Below, piece after piece: positions 47,301 to 48,862 of a DNA stretch of 48,862 nt. The notes beneath the pieces were generated by a model that worked only from the letters and a program-made list of their open reading frames with translations, ran no database searches and was not told where the DNA came from. Each line of letters begins with the position of its first letter. Positions within the stretch are counted from its first letter, which is position 1. Made by a program: the position numbers and the translations under genes. Source of the DNA: Klebsormidium nitens (lineage: Eukaryota; Streptophyta; Klebsormidiophyceae; Klebsormidiales; Klebsormidiaceae); contig DF237501.1 of assembly GCA_000708835.1 (NCBI GenBank), forward strand, positions 12,386 to 61,247, written 5' to 3'.

Positions 47301-47930
47301 CAAACCCAAAAAAAGTACAGGGTAGCACCAAGTATTAGATTGATGGTTTCAATATTTTGGAGTTGGTTCCCTATGAGCAAGCCGGTGAAACTCGTGTAAG
47401 GCAAGCAAGCACTTAACAATGTGGAGTGAGCAAGACGTGTCCCCCGCAGCCGTCATAAGCTTGCAGACCTTTTCCATTTCGGTGCTGTTCTTGAAAGCCA
47501 GAGAGCATCATGAGCTTCTCTTCTTGGAAGTCCAGGGTCAGGAAGTTGCTGGCGGCTTCTGATTATGAACAGCTGTGGCTGACAGTGACGAAGAGAGGTC
47601 ACACCATGTCCAAGAAAAGCGCTCATGTGCACGTCCCTACTACAGACACACATGAGCAAGCCTTAGGGGACCGCTCTGTAGCAGACTGGGCCTGATTATT
47701 CTGCAACCTGCAAAACACGCGTCGGGGTACAAGCAGCGTGTGCTCACCTTTGCCCTGTTCACGCACCGCTCATTGCACGTCATGCTCTTGTCATGCTTCT
47801 GTTGCTCAAAGAGGACAAAGAAGGTTCCCACTGACACGGCGACTCCTGCTAGCAGCCAGACTGCCAAAAATAACGTCAACTTTGTGGGGGGCCCCGGCCT
47901 GCAACCCCGCTTCATATCTGGCCACCTCAT
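35359..47930 (-). CDS. CHASE-domain hybrid histidine kinase, 18 exons, 1065 aa
   Basis: Membrane receptor kinase that autophosphorylates on His and passes phosphate to its own receiver domain. Exons in transcription order: 47930-47748, 47121-47038, 46538-46347, 45550-45304, 45019-44912, 44572-44467, 44090-44009, 43772-43698, 43315-43262, 42795-42664, 41983-41820, 41181-41058, 39768-39533, 38900-38788, 38399-37501, 37092-37018, 36283-36169, 35567-35359 (3198 nt, all phases match). TM1 is about residues 18-41; the CHASE sensor about 62-306 ([45 protein letters not shown]); TM2 about 308-328. A short helix follows, then the H-box SHELRTPL with His370, the N-box [10 protein letters not shown], the G1 box DTGVGI (Asp569) and G2 YGGTGLGL. 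A ~300-residue low-complexity linker leads to the receiver: LVAEDN (Glu948-Asp949), phospho-acceptor Asp992 in LMDLQMP, Lys1043. A second in-frame ATG six codons in (47915-47913) could be the start. Confidence 0.92.
37501..38399 (-). other. Long disordered linker exon of the histidine kinase
   Basis: A single 899-base exon encodes about 300 residues between the ATPase domain and the receiver. It is rich in Ser, Gly, Glu, Pro and Lys, has no domain resemblance, and ends with two tandem copies of SGISSYG followed by SGNFGS. Exons in the rest of the gene are 54-247 bases, so this exon is out of scale. The frame is set by phase-1 entry at 38399 and phase-0 exit at 37501. Confidence 0.8.
42080..42470 (-). 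repeat. Serial decayed copies of the start of kinase exon 11
   Basis: The real exon starts at 41983 ([37 protein letters not shown]). A copy starts at 42134 (TTCCGCAG|ATTGAGGCGGCGCAG) and reads [20 protein letters not shown] in frame before diverging. A third trace starts near 42291 (TTGAGACAAGGCAGCCGCG on the minus strand). Two more truncated traces carry GTCTAGGTCGAT (42382 and 42453, 71 bp apart), matching GTCTAAGTCGAT in the real exon at 41942. The first spacings are 151 and ~157 bp. Confidence 0.82.
43262..43315 (-). other. H-box exon of the histidine kinase (18 codons)
   Basis: The 54-base exon encodes [18 protein letters not shown], with autophosphorylated His370 in SHELRTPL. Acceptor TTGCAG and donor ACC|GTGAGT are both strong. 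Splicing on to 42795 gives [11 protein letters not shown] and then ILDFSKIEAGQL, the continuous HisKA dimerisation helices. Confidence 0.95.
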
Positions 47931-48862
47931 TATGATATAAAGCTTCAGCTTCTGATGCTATCACTGTTTACACTTACTTATACAGGCATACTGCTTGTAC
48001 AGGCTTGCTGCAGGAAATCTAGGAGCTGGGTGTTCGGGGAGTGACCTGCGCGGTACCAGAAACAGTTTCCTAAGCAAGCAACAGCTTCCTTTCTAGGCCA
48101 TTGGCACCTCTTACCCTAGTCCCTGATGGCCTTTCTGAGGCCTGAGAGACCGTCCCACTCAACTAGCATCGTTCACGTGCTTCAATGCATCATTCCATGG
48201 ACAATCCATCTCTGTAAGACAAGGTTATTCCCCCTATTTGACAAGCTGCCTGCTGCAATAACCCCACGCCCATCCATGAGGTCCAGGTCTCGATTCATCA
48301 CATCCATTCCATTGGCCCTGCATGCATGCTCAGAGTCGCATTGCTTGCCGCTCGTCATGGTCCCTCGTCCCATTTCACCTTGAGCTCGAGTCCATTCCAC
48401 CTCACCAGGTCCGTGCAGAGAGAGAAGCGATGCCCAACTTCTCCAACTTCAAGCAAGTCAAGAGTCACTCGGTTTTGCCCACTTCCCAATCTGGTGTGAA
48501 GACCCGCATCCGGCTGGCGAGTGTTTCAATAGCACACACGAATCGAGCAGATCGGGGTTGGTCACACCGATCCGCACTTCTTCAAGCTGCCAGCTCACAA
48601 ATGATCGGATGGCCTCATGCTCTGAACGCCGACGTTTACGGTACACCGTACGGAGCTGAATGCCGAGGTACGCTATGACCTCACGATTTTCTATGTTCAT
48701 GAGATACGTGGCAACTTTCGGAAGGTTCGATGTGTGTTCATGTACAATTCAGTCTAATATCGACGGTGACGGAAACCTTTGAGCCTTGCGGATAATAGTG
48801 GCCATTGTAGCCGGAAGGTGCTAGGTAGGTACCAATTCGACCAACTGCCCCAATTAGGTCAT
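47931..48862. other. Upstream flank of the histidine kinase gene; nothing recognised
   Basis: This should include the kinase promoter and 5' UTR on the minus strand. I see no gene, repeat or clear promoter motif. The open frames present have no recognisable domain. Confidence 0.45.

Noticed and set aside
35359-47930. Calling the kinase a cytokinin receptor
   Set aside because: Domain order fits, but the CHASE wording lacks the plant-receptor motif I would expect, so only the domain architecture is claimed.
1-48862. CRISPR array, operons, ribosome binding sites
   Set aside because: The window is eukaryotic with spliced genes; no regularly spaced identical short repeats of CRISPR type are present.

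Overview
This is an intron-rich nuclear window from a eukaryote. All four genes I can support are split into short exons by GT-AG introns of about 250-1200 bases, and every join I propose keeps reading phase. The gene content suggests a streptophyte (charophyte) green alga, perhaps Klebsormidium-like: a CHASE-domain hybrid histidine kinase, a bacterial-style beta-propeller phytase, a bacterial-style alpha-2-macroglobulin and an FkbM-type methyltransferase. That assignment is inference from memory of gene content, not something the sequence proves. A 22-base run of N shows a draft assembly.

Layout. Bases 1-1542 are intergenic with two copies of a repeat family. 1543-16841 (+) is an 18-exon secreted alpha-2-macroglobulin of 1598 residues with a C-F-E-Q thioester motif. 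16842-19029 is intergenic. 19030-22600 (-) is a 7-exon, 378-residue membrane-anchored FkbM-like methyltransferase. 22601-24727 has no gene I recognise. 24728-32653 (-) is a secreted beta-propeller phytase with a Thr/Pro linker and a Cys-rich tail, interrupted by the N gap. 32654-35358 is intergenic. 35359-47930 (-) is an 18-exon, 1065-residue TM-CHASE-TM-HisKA-HATPase-REC hybrid kinase. 47931-48862 shows nothing I can name.

There is no operon logic here. The macroglobulin and the methyltransferase are convergent; the three minus-strand genes are separate units. Two products are secreted (protease trap, phytate scavenging), one is probably in the Golgi or another endomembrane, and one is a membrane sensor.

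The most striking signal is structural. In all four genes, certain introns hold tandem, decaying copies of one edge of the neighbouring exon together with its splice site. I count seven loci, with units mostly 110-180 bp. In six, copies of [intron 3' end + exon 5' end] lie upstream of the real exon; in one, copies of [exon 3' end + intron 5' start] lie downstream. Where there are several copies, divergence rises with distance from the working exon. I read this as a recurrent process that lengthens introns and leaves pseudo-exons and decoy splice sites. A second signal is a MITE-like family with a conserved G-rich core and inverted arms whose outer tips differ between copies while staying complementary within each copy.
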